Shown here piece after piece: positions 46,472-58,599 of a stretch of DNA of 64,000 nucleotides. The DNA is from Verpa conica (lineage: Eukaryota; Ascomycota; Pezizomycetes; Pezizales; Morchellaceae). The translations under genes and the position numbers were made by a program. The DNA is taken from NCBI GenBank assembly GCA_033030425.1, contig JAUFSD010000022.1, forward strand, positions 744,001 through 808,000, in the 5' to 3' direction. The notes below the pieces were generated by a model. The model saw only the letters and a program-made list of their open reading frames with translations, made no database searches and was not told where the DNA came from. Within the stretch, counting starts at the first letter, position 1. Every line of letters begins with the position of its first letter.

Positions 46472-48864
46472 ATGATAAAGGTGGGTCGCTCGCTATCGCA
46501 GCTTATTGATTCGAGACGCACTCGAGAGAGCAGTGGAAGCGGAAGAGGAGGCCCAGGTGTTAATCGTGAGAAATCATTCTTCTCTTTTGAAAAACAGGGC
46601 ATCCGCAAATCACTCAAGGGCGAGCACAAAACCGATTCATATCAAGGCCCAAAAATCTCACACCTCTCCATCACACCAAAATCAGCTGTTACCATCCAAC
46701 CTCCTAAAAAGGTAGGCTTCCTTCTTTCTCTCTTTACTGTTTTGGTTTATTGTGTCCTCGTGCTCTTGCATCGCGTCGTGCGCGACGTGGTGAGGTCATC
46801 GTTCTGCGTAGCTAGGGCCGTCGGAGGGGACAGTTTCATATATCCTAAACTGGGCGCGGGCCGTTTCTCCTCGTGGCAGCATCGAGTGCTTAAGGCTCTT
46901 GCGTAATGTGTTGGGATTTCAAGATCTGAATTCATTTGTATTTTTTTTTTCATGCGCTCAGCACCCCAGTTTGCTGCTCGAGCCCGTCGAGACTCCTGAA
47001 CGCCTCAACCCCTGAAGGGGGGGAGGGGGCGGGATGAACCGGAGAGGGGATAAATTGCTTTAATAAACGTTGCGCTAACTTCAACTTTTCCTCAGGTCAT
47101 TCGATCCCTTTTTGACTACAACGCCGCAAGCGACCAAGAGTTAAGCTTTCAGAAAGGCGATTTCTTCCACGTGGTTGGAAGAGAGCACGACACCGACTGG
47201 TACGAAGCTTGTAACCCCGCTACAAACGCCAGAGGTCTCGTCCCTGTGAATTTCTTTCAGGTTCTCGGAAAGAACGAGCGTGATAGTGCCGACTCGAACG
47301 CGTCAGGTGCGAGCGATATTTTAAGGAGAGCGACCGACGCAGATTCAGGATACTCGGACAGATCAATGGGCCCTTCAGAACGTATAACTTCAGGTACGGG
47401 GGTTGAAATCAAAAGAATGACTGGAAGTGGTAAAGGGGGAGCCCCTCTATATGGTGTCGTAATGTACGACTTTGCAGCAGAAAGGGCAGACGAATTAGAA
47501 GCAAAGGCCGGAGAAGCTATCATCGTCATCGCTCAATCAGACAAGGACTGGTTTGTCGCGAAACCCATCGGTCGGCTCGGGGGTCCAGGCTTGATTCCGG
47601 TAGATTTCATCGAGATTCGAGACATGGTGACGGGACAAGCTGTTGAGGATGCTCAAGCTGCTATTGCACGAGCTGGTGTACCGAAGGTTGAAGAATGGAA
47701 AAAAATGGCTGCAGACTACAAGAACAGCAGCATTTCGCTGGGGAAATTTGACTTCGATGACCCAACTCAAAAGATGCAACACATGTCGTTGAACGAGTCC
47801 AACGGCTATGGCAATGGTACTAATAGTAATAGAAATGTAAGACCACGTGAGACTGTCTAACGTGAAGCTTTGGGTTACTAACGTTCTTCTAGACAATGCA
47901 AGGATACGCCAATAATGGTCAAGAACAGTATCGCCATTCGAGAACACCGTCATCTCAAGGTCAACTCATGGCGCCTATTTCTGCATCAGTCGATAGCTAT
48001 TCGTTTGAGAATGGGAGGTACTGGTATGTACTGAACGCGACTATGGAGGATGGGAGGCATTGGAGCCTCTGTCGATTCTATGAGGATTTCTACGACTTTC
48101 AGATCGCCTTGTTAGATGAGTTCAAGGAAGAGGCGGGGCATACTGGACAACAGCGTATCTTGCCTTACATGCCAGGTCCAGTTACATATGTGACAGACAC
48201 CATTTCAGCAGCGCGACGACAGAGTTTAGATGAATACATCAAGAAGCTCCTTAGCATGGCACCTTACATCGCAAAGTCCCGATTGGTCAAGCAACTATTC
48301 GCGCCTAGACCTGGTGACGTAGATACAACTTCATACAGAGCATCTCAACAGTCTTTCCACGACAACAGACAGTCCACAGGATCGCAACAATCTAGTGATT
48401 CATCTCGGGAGCCATCGCGGCAATCATCGCAGGCTAATCTTAACGGCAATGGATATCCACTATCGGCACCTCCTTCGCGCACCCAATCTGGTAGATTGGG
48501 CCCAAATGTCATCTCTCAAGCCCAGCAAGTCCATATTCGCAGCGCATCCGACCTCCAGCCTCCACGTATGTTGCGACAAGACAGTTCTGTGAGTGCACAA
48601 ACACAAGGATCGGGCTCATCACAGCCTGGGGGGTTTATGAAAATCAAGATCACTTACCGAGACGATCTTATCGCTATTCGTCTACCAAAGGATGTTTCTT
48701 TTGCACAGCTACAGGACAAACTGCAGGAGCGACTCGGCACAACACTAACAGAGATTAACTACAAAGACGAACCAACTGGACAAATGGTTGGCCTCCTTAG
48801 TGATCAGGACCTGAGCGTAGCACTAAACCGAAACAATAAGCTATGGCTGTACGCGTACAGCTAG
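46472..48864 (+). CDS. BEM1: Bem1/Scd2-type polarity scaffold (SH3-SH3-PX-PB1)
   Basis: Four exons: 46472-46480, 46598-46711, 47096-47836 and 47893-48864; 611 residues. Starts MIKGIRKSLKG after removing a 117-nt stop-free intron. SH3-1 lies at about 42-98 (VIRSLFDYNAASDQELSFQK, then WYEACNP and GLVPVNFFQVL). SH3-2 is at about 159-216 (LYGVVMYDFAAERADELEAK, DWFVAKP, GLIPVDFIEI). The PX domain is at about 320-430 with WYVLNATMEDGRHWSLCRFY and the basic end KSRLVKQLF. The PB1 domain is at about 531-611 (MKIKITYRDDLIAIRLPKDV) and ends LWLYAYS. The Ser/Gln-rich linker at about 435-525 is probably disordered. Bem1 links active Cdc42, its exchange factor Cdc24 (through PB1) and PAK kinases at sites of polarised growth and hyphal tips; PX binds phosphoinositides. 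The intron at 46712-47095 (384 nt) is the longest in the window. Confidence 0.95.
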
Positions 48865-51800
48865 ATCATTCGCCCCTTAATTTCCTGTGTATTTTTTGCT
48901 ATATCGTGCTGGAGTTATTTTTTTCTTTTTTACCCTTCGGTGTAGCCGTTATTTATCCTCTACCCTCTTCTGTTTCCTTTGTCTTGTGGATACCTTGTTT
49001 ATGTTTTATGGGAGGGGTTCTGAACACATATGATGAGAAAATGAAATGGGGCTCAATTTCCTTTTTATTTATTTTATTATAACGTATGATATGAAAGACT
49101 TGGATTTCGATTTCCTTTTTTTCCCATGTCAAGTTACGATTGTGTAAAGAATCCTTGGAGGTGTCTGGAGCGGGTTGCTGGCTGGGGCTCGGTCGGTAAG
49201 TGTGGGATGCGATGGGGTGGGAAGGTATTTCCTTTCCATATGTATGTTTTGGTTGTCTTGTATGCTTGGGAGTGATGTTGGTATTGGTGTCTGGGAAAAA
49301 CTGACGGTATATCCATTGTAAGCCAATCCTTCTGGCTTTGAGAGGGGCGTGTCTAAAGGACTACTCTGCCCTATCTATTTTCTATGTTTTTTTCCTTTTG
49401 TTTTTATATTGTCATTTTTACACATCCTCTTCATATCTTTCCACGGATATATAAGGTGATACTTTTTTTTTTACGAGTAACGCGTCGTGGGGGGGGGGAA
49501 GGTTGGTTTTTTCTTTTTATTTTTTCTTCTCTTTTCTGACTTCACATTTTTTTTTCTTGATCCATGTGCAGTTGGAGCATCATATTCTGATCCGTAATTT
49601 AAGGGTATGGAGTTTTTTTTTTACCTTCAAATATTTGAGGCTAGCTTGTTCTTGTAAATTCTTATTCTTTTTCCCCTCTCCCTCGAGGCTTGCACTTTTT
49701 GGTTTGTGGTTTTATATCAAGTTCTCCCCCTTAAATCTTCATATGAGAAATGATTGCTAGTTTTTTTTTATAAGACCTTATATACTACTGTGATATGTGA
49801 ATGTGACAGAAGACCAATATCTAAGAACCTAGTGTAGAGGCCGGGGAACTCAAGTAGCCATTTTGAAGTGAGTTTTCCCCGGCTTGACACCAGAAAAGAG
49901 TCTCCATACTGCATGGATAGGCTTCTCTTTAGACACCAGCCAATCAGCACCTGACCCGGAGTTGGAAACCATTGGAAGTTTCTTGATTCTGGACATGTCG
50001 TTTTGTTGGCTGGGTTTGTTTTATTTTGGTACGCTAGTCTTAGGTGTGTCGATCGTTCACTGGGCCCCAAACTGTGCTCTATGGCAACCGAGTGAGACAT
50101 TATGTTTCAGGGTAGATTCTCCCCCTAAAATACAATAGGAAAGGAAGCTCCTATAGAAAACGATGATTGGTAGTATGCCTTGGAAAAATCAATCTAAAAT
50201 ATCCTAAAGATGTATGTCAAAGTCAATATAGCCGTGGGCTATTGATTCATGAGGGGCTTTTTCGTATGGGTATTGATATACTATTGGTGGGAGACATTGA
50301 CATGGTCTCTCGTAATCGTCTTGAAATATCGCTGGGAGATCTTTTAATATCTTTATTTATGCCCCTAAAATTTTTTTTTTTAGAGATATATACTAGTTTT
50401 TTACTAATAAAAATGCGCATTGTGTACGTGCCAATGAGAATATTCGTGTCAATGGCACTATTATTCTTAACTTTGGTGTTTTCCGTAAGCGATTCACTAG
50501 ATTGGACTAGGGCAGGGCTAGTAGTAAATATCTCAATAGAAGGTCGGTTTTGAAATAACTAAATGACTAGGCTAGTTTTGAATCATACCATCTTATCATA
50601 AGTGGAATTGCATCTTCAGTAAGAACATAGGTAAATATACCAATAGTATTCAAAGGATACTTGATTGATTCACTACCATGATAATGCTGCTACGGACCCT
50701 CTCAGAGTCACTAGACTCATGCGGTATTCACTCGGAGAACGGAAAATGTATATCGACTACTTGAACGGTATTTCTCATTAATAGGGGTGTATATAACCCC
50801 ATTGGAGATCCAGGGGTTTGGATATAGCCTAGCTATTAACTAAATCTGCTGTACTCTGTTATGTGCCGTTAAGGAGGGAAATAAAGAAACAAAAAGGTTG
50901 GTATTTGTTTATTTAACAGTACGGAAAAGGCGAGCACGCATGGAGAACTCTTGTAGATGAATTCATGTAGGTTCCCCGAGTTCAATATCCGTAGAACAGC
51001 CTTAGGGCTATTGAAGGATAAAGATGGGTTATTTGGCAGTAGTGTGTTCTGGCGCAAAATTTCATTACAAGTGGACGTCTTGGCCGCTAAGTGAACTTAT
51101 GTCAAATGGGAGGCTCTAGGCGTGGAGGTCACAGATTGAAGATGGTAATGTAAGGGGTTGAAGTTGAGATTGAGGTGATATTTTCTTCTTTATTGCCTAT
51201 GTATTAACTTTTTCCTTTAAATTATCAGTGCCCCCTGGGTTAAGCTCTTTGGATAAATAATTTGCACTCAATGAGGAATTGAGATTGAACGGCCAGATAG
51301 TTGAGGCCAGAAAGGTCTCGGGTTTGCTTTGCACAGAAATATATGTAGGAATCATAAAGGTATAAGCGTGGGAATAATTGAGTCAATGAGTCACCAATAG
51401 TGTATGAAGGAACAAGGTTGATTTTCGACCAAAAAACTTCTGTTTAATATTAAAGCTATCCATAAGAATGGCCCATATTCCAGATAAAAAAACCAATCCC
51501 CGGGTCGGTACCTATACCCTAGCCACCACTAGACCCCATCACACACAACATTAGTAGTACCCAGTTCCAGGAATGGGGGATCACATACCTGGGGAGAAAA
51601 AAGTGGGGTGAGGCGTCTCCGCATCAGAGTAATCGGAATCGAATTGTACCCCTCCCGTGAGAGAAGGGCACGCCGCGTATTGCACTAAAGTGGCTTCACC
51701 CAACAATCTTTGCATTGACTCCCACAGGAAACCCGCAACAATCACATCCCTCGGAAGGAACGCAATCCCACAGGCCCCTTGCTTTCTGATGTCGCCGCAG

Positions 51801-52495
51801 GAATGATGAAATCACCCCAGGCCCTCGCGAGCCGCCGGACAAGACAGTAAACTGCTTGTCTCGGTACTTTGTGAATAAAGAGATTACTCCGAATTTCTCA
51901 TTTGCATATGCTGTGACGATGATAACAAGCAGAGATCACTGAATTCCGAAGAAGACGATGATATATTTGGTATCTGTCCGCTTGTGAGCAAAGAAACGCG
52001 GCCTTGACGAGGAGACGCCCCACAAAGAAAAAAGTTGAGGTTGTGGGGTGTGGTGGGGAATTTATAGTTGTTTGGATAGCGCCAAGACTTCGTTATTTGC
52101 CGATGCCAAGGTTACCCTATGCTCATAGCTAAATTCATATCTTGATAATCTATAAGATTTTATACACTTTCTTCCTCTTCTAAGAATCATTTACATACAT
52201 GTAGTTCAGTAATCTAACTGGCTGGGAAAAATATGCAAAGGTAAATTGAGTCCGTATACTAACCCTAACCCTAGACCGGTAGTATGTCTTGATATCGACT
52301 TAGTGGATATAGATATGGATACATATAATATTAAGAAATTTATTCCTAGTTTAGTTATATCTCCTTGGGAAAACAAAGACTCCAAGTATCGGATGCAAGT
52401 ACAACAAAGCCCGTAGGAAACGCCAAAAGCTACAAATATGCAAGGTCAATACCTCCTAGTCATATAACCCAACAAACGTCTAAAGGACTCAAATA
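48865..52495. other. 3.6-kb spacer
   Basis: Starts with the T-rich presumed 3' region of BEM1. Frames such as 49768-50100 (-) and 50167-50553 (+) are AT-driven and carry no family signature. A more GC-rich island covers about 51480-52050 and is framed by short inverted arms (51603-51620 and 52011-52023). One TACATGTA lies at 52196, and a telomere-like CTAACCCTAACCCTAG at 52259-52274. Confidence 0.5.
52259..52274 (-). repeat. short telomere-like repeat
   Basis: CTAACCCTAACCCTAG contains two full units of the fungal telomere repeat TTAGGG on the minus strand. It is internal and too short to be a telomere end. Confidence 0.6.
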
Positions 52496-53151
52496 CTACA
52501 TAACGTTCCACTTCTGTACCTCAACCCTCACAAATTCCTCCCTCCCTCTCTTTCTCCCCTTCCCTTCGCCCTCCCTCCTAATACTCCCTATAAACAGCCC
52601 CCTTACTCCCACCCCCGATTGGTATTCCTCCGCCCCCCCCCACACGTTCTTATCTGTAATCTTCCACCCACCCTTATCTGTGTCCTCTACATTTGTAATT
52701 GATCTCATTCTGCGTATTTCTCGTAAATGTGCTTCCGCCGCTTCGTTTGCCGATGCTTTGGTTGCGTGGACTGATATAACCTTATCAATACAGGACTCTG
52801 AATCATGGCCTGCAGTGAGAATGTCGATGTTGGATTGGGAAACTATGTAGACGAATCGTAGTGCAGGTGAAGGCCTGGAGATAGAGCTACAGACGTTTTA
52901 GATGTTAAGCTTAGAGAGTGCATAGGTAACACAAACATGTTATCCTTGTTGTTTGCATAATTTTTTACTTTAGACTCGCCTAGATTTTCGAGATCATCGT
53001 AAATGTAAGTACCGTCGTCCTCGTAATCATCGTCTGGCCATTTGTAGGACCGCCGTTTCTTGTGGGATGATGATGGTTGTGGGCTATCATAAATTCGAGA
53101 CCGGGTTGGCTTTACGGGATCCCTGATGGCGAAACGGCGGCCGCTAAACAT
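52496..53151 (-). CDS. orphan protein with single ANEAA domain
   Basis: Two exons, 53151-52937 and 52874-52496, joined by a 62-nt intron (donor GTTTGT, acceptor CTCCAG); 197 residues. I do not recognise a named family. The first 70 residues are polar with a basic patch (HKKRRSYKW) followed by an acidic one (DDDYEDD), probably disordered. Residues about 79-125 repeat the domain of the gene at 28610-29311: FVYIVSQ, a strand around DKVISVHATK and ANEAA at 114-118, then a helix. The last part (WKITDKNVWGG, GVRGLFIGSI, EEFVRVEVQKW) matches the C-terminal strand pattern of that gene. The start was set at the first ATG; the frame continues further 5' without one. It lies 391 bp downstream of the ECM11-like gene on the same strand. 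Confidence 0.7.
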
Positions 53152-53542
53152 TAAGACTTCTAGACTGCTGTAGTTTGGCGGGGTATTAATTGAAACAAGA
53201 GTGCCCCGTGTCAACTGTGGGGTATATAGACAGGAGGGTAACTATGGTATTCCTGATTAGTTAGGTTGTATGGTCTATAGGTCGTACAGGCATGCATGCA
53301 TATTATAGGTCCCGATCAATGATTATACTTAACAGCAAAAGGAAATAAGCATTGAATCCAAGCCACCCCATGATATCTTGTACATAAGTCATCGTAAAAC
53401 AAGAAAGAAATAGAAATTTCCCGACAAACGCCAGCAGATAACCTTCAATCCCACATATGCAAGGTATACACGCCTTATTAGTGTATATGGTCTGGTCCTG
53501 TAAAAAACAAAACAAAACAAAACAAATAAGCCTGCAGATGAT
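53152..53542. other. short spacer
   Basis: Promoter region of the orphan gene and 3' flank of the ECM11-like gene. Contains an AAAAC microsatellite at 53502-53526 and nothing else identifiable. Confidence 0.5.
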
Positions 53543-55442
53543 CTATAGCCACAACCCTGCCTCCTTCAACATTCTCCCTACACCACCTTTCAACATCTCT
53601 CTCCTTTCCTCCGTCCTCTTTAATTTCACAACTCTTACTTCAGCAACCCTCTCAACCTCTTCTTTCATTCTTTCACAGACCCTTCGACGCTTCGCTACCA
53701 CACCAGCCAGCTGCTCTTCTAGTTCCCGCTTCTTACTGAGGATATATTCCCCTGCGAGTGCATGCTGTTTGTCGTCAAGCTTATTAAAGAACTTCTCGGG
53801 CTTCCGGGGGTCATGAGGGTAATATAATTTCGCGAGTTCATCGAGTTCGCTGGGTAGCTGGGTGGAAGGGATGGTAGTATGAGTATTTGAACGGAGAGTT
53901 GCGAGGTGGGTAAGAAGGTCGGCATATGTAGGGATTGAAGCAAGCTCGGAGTCTGAGAGGAGGACGGATAGGTCGATATCCTTACTCGAAGCTGCAATTA
54001 TTCGGCGAGACTGGAAGATATTAGCTTATGAAAATTTTGGCGACCTAAAACAATGGTAGAGTACCTGCTCCTTCTTTTTCCTTTCGGGGACAACAGCTAA
54101 TTCTTTGTTGGAAGCCCCGTGGCCTCCGTGCCCGGCGGCTTGAATAGACATCTCTGCCCTTTCTCTAGGGCTAAGCTCAGAATCCTCTCTCATGACTGTA
54201 TCGCCAGGCCTGCTCCTCACAGCAAGTGGTAACATATTTGGTTTTGGGGGATGCATATCTGGTTTCCAGATCTAGTTAGTTATATCCTACTAAAAGTTTG
54301 CACTAGCGCCTACCAAGTCTTTGGGGATCATCTAGGTACTGTTCTTTCGTTTTTCCTTTCCCTTTACTATTGCTATAAGGAGAAATATTTTCGAGCGACT
54401 CTTTGCTCCTGTGTCCCAACCAACCTCTGCTCGAGATAGTTGGACTACCTTCGCTCCAGATCCCAGGCCCATCCTTCCGTTCATCGTAGTCAGAGCCTTC
54501 GTTTCCGTCGGAGTACTCATTGTAATATTCTGTTTCATCTTCTTCCTGTTGTATAGGCTCCTCTCCATAGTCTATTTCGCCACGCTTTGATTCATAGCCA
54601 TTGGATAGTTCGCTTCCCCCTCTCCTTCCATCTCTCTCCTCTTCATCGTCACCCTCTTGCCACGCAGCAACCTCTAGTCTCATTTCTGTATTCGTGACCT
54701 TCTCAAAACCAGTTTTACCCCCCGTAGGTGCACCCCCCCCGCTATCTTGCCGTGCATGAAATGCCTCCTGTTTTATTTCTACAATCTCACTATCCTCACT
54801 CTGTTCCCTATTCATCTTCCCCCACGGTGCCGGTGAATCCGTCACTGATTGTCCTGATCCGGGCAACGGTAATCGCATATTATCTAGGACTTTCGGAACT
54901 GTAACCGTAGTCTCACTGAACGAGGGTGTATCCTCGTCTTCGAAAACATCATATTCCTCATTATTGAAAATCTGCTGAAAATCGGGTATCCTCAGTACCT
55001 GGCCCGGTGCATTCTGCCCTTTTAATGAGTTCGCATTGCTCCCCTGGGGAAAACGGACCTGTCGTGGAGTTGAAGCACGGGACGCGACAGACATGGAGTC
55101 TTCATCTTCCTCGTAGTCTTCGTCTTCATCTTCCTGCTTTCCTGGAGGTGACGAGGCTGCATCTTCGTATTGTTCCTGCTGCTGATTTTGTGGTTCATAC
55201 TTGACACCTACACCACCTCCTTCTTCGGGCTCCTCAGAAGAGCCATGGTCACGTAGGTCAACTTGGCGGGACGCGTTGTTGCGTTGGAAGGGTGTGGGGC
55301 GATGATTGCGTGAACTGATGAAAGTTGCAACGCCACCGGCACCATTGAGACTAGAGGGGCTGCTACGACCACTGAGAGTGGAGGAGCGGAAGGAAAGAGC
55401 TTTAGTCGCGTAGAGAGAGTTTGTGGAGTTGGGGCGGCTCAT
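53543..55442 (-). CDS. ECM11-like protein
   Basis: Three exons, 55442-54314, 54258-54065 and 54010-53543; 596 residues. The first 400 residues are of low complexity: Ser/Pro-rich, then several strongly acidic patches (EDEDEDYEEDEDS; DDEEERDGRR), with scattered basic motifs. The C-terminal 150 residues are helical and conserved-looking: LSDSELASIPTYADLLTHLA, YYPHDPRKPEKFFNKLDDKQ and a basic coiled coil containing KKRELEEQLAGVVAKRRRV and KEEVERVAEVRVVKLKR. This arrangement, a long disordered region followed by a FF..L..Q helix and a basic coiled coil, fits the Ecm11 domain (PF15463). In yeast Ecm11 acts in meiotic synaptonemal-complex assembly; the role in filamentous fungi is unclear. The assignment rests on pattern memory only. 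It is divergent with the FAH-hydrolase gene across 576 bp. Confidence 0.7.
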
Positions 55443-56018
55443 GGTGATCGTACCGGTGTTTGGTGGGGAGGTTGAGAATGTGGTTGGTGAGAGCTGCCAC
55501 GAATGCTGGACTTGGGATTTAGCTGCTGGACCTTGTTATGGTTGGGAATAATGTTTCTTGGGTGATTCGTTCAGTACAGTGTGAATCTAATCAAGAGAAA
55601 AGACTTCTGATGAGAGTTATCGTCAGAATTCCATATTGGAGTTGCCTTAGATGTGACCTAGAGTCACATGCTGGATATGTGTAACCCTAAACCTTACTAT
55701 GATGTCAAACATCATGAACAATCACTCGAGTGTGTACATAAAGGCCTCTCGTGTAGATTCCCTAGGGTGCTATTTAAGTACACATAAGTTACTTAACTGT
55801 GTAACTTATTTTAGTATGTACTTGTAGGGCTAGGGTTATACGGGTGATCTTTGTTCACCCCACCTCGTTATTGCCGCAAGACAATTTACCCCTCACGCTC
55901 TTGTGTACTAGGCATTTTGATATAAAGAATCACTATACGCATGTATATATCTTCTCGTTTATATAAACACTCACTAATATGTAAGTCTTATACCAGTGAG
56001 CTTTAAGCGACCGGCAGT
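55443..56018. promoter_or_regulatory. shared divergent promoter, ECM11-like / FAH-hydrolase
   Basis: A 576-bp gap between two divergent start codons. AT-rich toward the FAH gene, with several short TATATA and TATATAAAC stretches at 55943-55968. No factor site can be named. Confidence 0.5.
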
Positions 56019-57916
56019 ATGTCAATTTCTCCTCCATTGACAAACTTTATAAGCTACCTTTCACCAGGCTCCCAGAAGCCACGTATCGGCCACTTAGACT
56101 TCTCAACAAACCTCATAACACCACTATCATTCCCATCCGGTACTTACCTCACCTCCTTGAACCAAGTTATCAACGCCGGTCATGATACCCACTTTATCCC
56201 ATCCTCAAGATTCAATCCTCCAATAGATATCTCCACTGTAACACTTCTCCCACCACTCTCAGACCGTGATGTTCTAGCAGTTGGAAAGAACTACCCAGAA
56301 CATGCAAAGGAATTCAATTCTTCTGGATTCGACTCTAGTGATAAGATCGATATCCCTACACATCCAGTAATATTCACAAAACGTGCGAGTAGTATAATCG
56401 CTAGTGGGGAGCAGATATATCCCCATATAGGATGGACTGATACCTTAGATTATGAGGGTGAGATAGGGGTAATTATTGGAAAAGAAGGCTTTGGAATAAA
56501 AAAAGAGGATGCGTGGAATTACGTTTGGTATGGTTATCAATTTGTCTTGCTAGATAAAGATATGGGTATTTATATAAGACACAGGCCGATTCTAATATAT
56601 ACTCCTCTATAGGGGATTTACAATAATTAACGATATAACGGCTCGAGAACGCCAACGAGACCACAAACAATTCTTCCTTGGCAAATCCGCCGACACATTC
56701 TGTCCCATGGTCGGTCGATCATTCTCCCCTGCCTAGTTTATAATTTTATAATTTAACCGTCATACAGGGCCCAGTAGCAGTCCCTATAACCTCCCTACCT
56801 CAACACAAATCCCTCCGTATTATAACTAAGGTCAACTCTGAGCTCCGTCAAGACTCATCCCTCACACAATTAATATTCCCAATTCCATCCCTACTCACTA
56901 CTATTTCCTCAGCAATCACTCTACAACCGGGTGACATACTCGCTACAGGAACACCAGCAGGAGTTGGTATCGGTCGTACTCCTCCAACATTCCTAAAGCC
57001 CGGAGACACTATCACAATCTCAGTTCCCGGCCTCGGGACCCTCACAAATAAGGTAGCCGCGGCTGATTGTCCACCTCCTAGAACCTATCATACCCCTCTG
57101 CCGGTTCCAGATGAGAGAAAACTTATACGCCTAAAGAGCAGCGATAAAATGGTCTACATCTCCCAGTTCGGCAATACCTCTAATTACGAAGATACTGTAA
57201 TTTTTATCCATGGCCTTGGCACCTCATCAGACATCTACCTGCCTATTATAAGCGCCATGATTTTAGAGAATACAAAATCAAGGCTGATTGTATATGATCT
57301 TGAAGGTCATGGGCAATCTCCGACTACTCCAGAATCGATTGTGACCATCGAATCTTACGCTAGAGACCTAGGAAATATTCTTTCAACACTGGTTCCAAGG
57401 GGCCGGGTAGTTTTGATTGCGCACGACATGGGGTGCCTCGTTGCCCTCGAGTATATACTTACTGAATCGACTCCTGAAGATGCCTTTGTGGATCGTGTCG
57501 TATTTATCGGCCCTATACCTACCGAGATTGAGACGGATATGTTACATAGACGTGCTGAATTAGTTCGTGATCGCGGGATATCTCAAGACGTCGTCGATGC
57601 AGTCCATAATGAGACTTACTCCGTTATCAATACGCCGACAGCAACTAGCTACATTCAAAAAATGCTGACATCCACCAATCCAGAAGGGTATGCAAAAGGT
57701 TGTACAGCTTTAGCAGGAAAGCGTGAATACGAAATTAGTCCATTATTTGGTAGACTTGAAATGGTCTTATTTGAGGGGGGGTTTGAAAAACCGAGTTTGA
57801 TAAAGCTGGATAGCAAAGTCCTTGTGGAGAAACAGTTACCGAAGGGATTTAGGAGCTGGGGAGCGATACTGGAGGTTGTAGAATATATTGCAGAGGCCTT
57901 GAACCAGGTGTGCTAA
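56019..57916 (+). CDS. fused fumarylacetoacetate-hydrolase-family / alpha-beta-hydrolase protein
   Basis: Three exons, 56019-56527, 56613-56709 and 56768-57916; 584 residues, with no stop between the two halves. Residues about 80-300 form an FAH domain: DVLAVGKNYPEHAKEF, TLDYEGEIGVIIG with metal ligands Glu146 and Glu148, FTIINDITARE with Asp177, FFLGKSADTFCPMGPV, and ATGTPAGVGIGR. Members hydrolyse or decarboxylate acylpyruvate-type compounds. A linker of about 30 residues leads to an alpha/beta-hydrolase domain (about 330-584): VIFIHGLGTSSD (oxyanion hole), YDLEGHGQS, then the nucleophile elbow reads AHDMGC, so Ser is replaced by Asp422. The usual late Gly-His-Trp is replaced around FRSWG, so no catalytic His is seen. 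The second half resembles 3-oxoadipate enol-lactonase relatives but may be inactive. Such a fusion suggests breakdown of aromatic or keto acids. Confidence 0.85.
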
Positions 57917-58599
57917 GCAGCAACCTTGGAGGTAGTAGGAGTGACGGGCAATTAATATATAGGATTAGGAATTCATCACTACACGTGATATTTGAATGAA
58001 TGAATTAATCATAAATAAATGGGGCCCTAAGACTAAGTTATAATGAAAAATAAAGTAAAGTAAAAATAAAACAAAAACACTAATAAAAAACAAAAATAAC
58101 CCCATGCCCTAATTCTGCTCTTCTGCCTCGCTCTCTTCCTTCTCATCTTCCCAAAGGCCCCCCATCCCCACACTCTTCTCTTCCTTCTTACCTTATGACT
58201 TCTTACTTCTTGCCTTAGCCGCCCTTGATTTCTTCCTGTTAAACTCTCTCTATATTAGGGCTCTCCGCATCTAATTTTCTTTTCTTTTGAAGTAGAGTTA
58301 GAAGAGACGCTTGGTGTGCGATCTAGGTTTATATTGTATATCATAGGGGAAAGAAAATATACGTATTTAATCTTAAAGTACTCATGCCTGAAAGTAATGT
58401 CAATCAATGAAGAAAACAAAAAAAAAATACCTAAAAATCATTATCCATACTAAAACGAGTGATAACATATGATGTATTCCCCAAAGGTGCAGACGGATGT
58501 TCTGCCCTCCTGCTCCAACCTCAGATTAGTCTGCTCAGTTTCTGCTTAGTTTTCAAATATACCCCTTAACCAAACAATTTACCGACTTAGGCAGCCCCT
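57917..58599. other. spacer with decayed sequence
   Basis: A-rich, with an AT-rich copy of the TATGATTAATTCATTCATTC end motif at 57994-58015. Contains the possible gene fragment at 58110-58260. No intact gene. Confidence 0.5.
58110..58260 (-). pseudogene. possible decayed C-terminal coding fragment
   Basis: Read on the minus strand, one frame gives a basic segment (FNRKKSRAAKARSKK), a stop, then an acidic segment (GLWEDEKEESEAEEQN) and another stop. The charge pattern resembles the C-terminal tail of a nuclear or transposase-like protein interrupted by stops. No family can be named and chance is not excluded. Confidence 0.25.

Noticed and set aside
50167..50553. 128-codon hydrophobic frame
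   Set aside because: Driven by AT-rich sequence, lacks an ATG at its start, and has no family signature.
52259..52274. telomere-like CTAACCCTAACCCTAG as a chromosome end
   Set aside because: Only two units, internal, with unique sequence on both sides.
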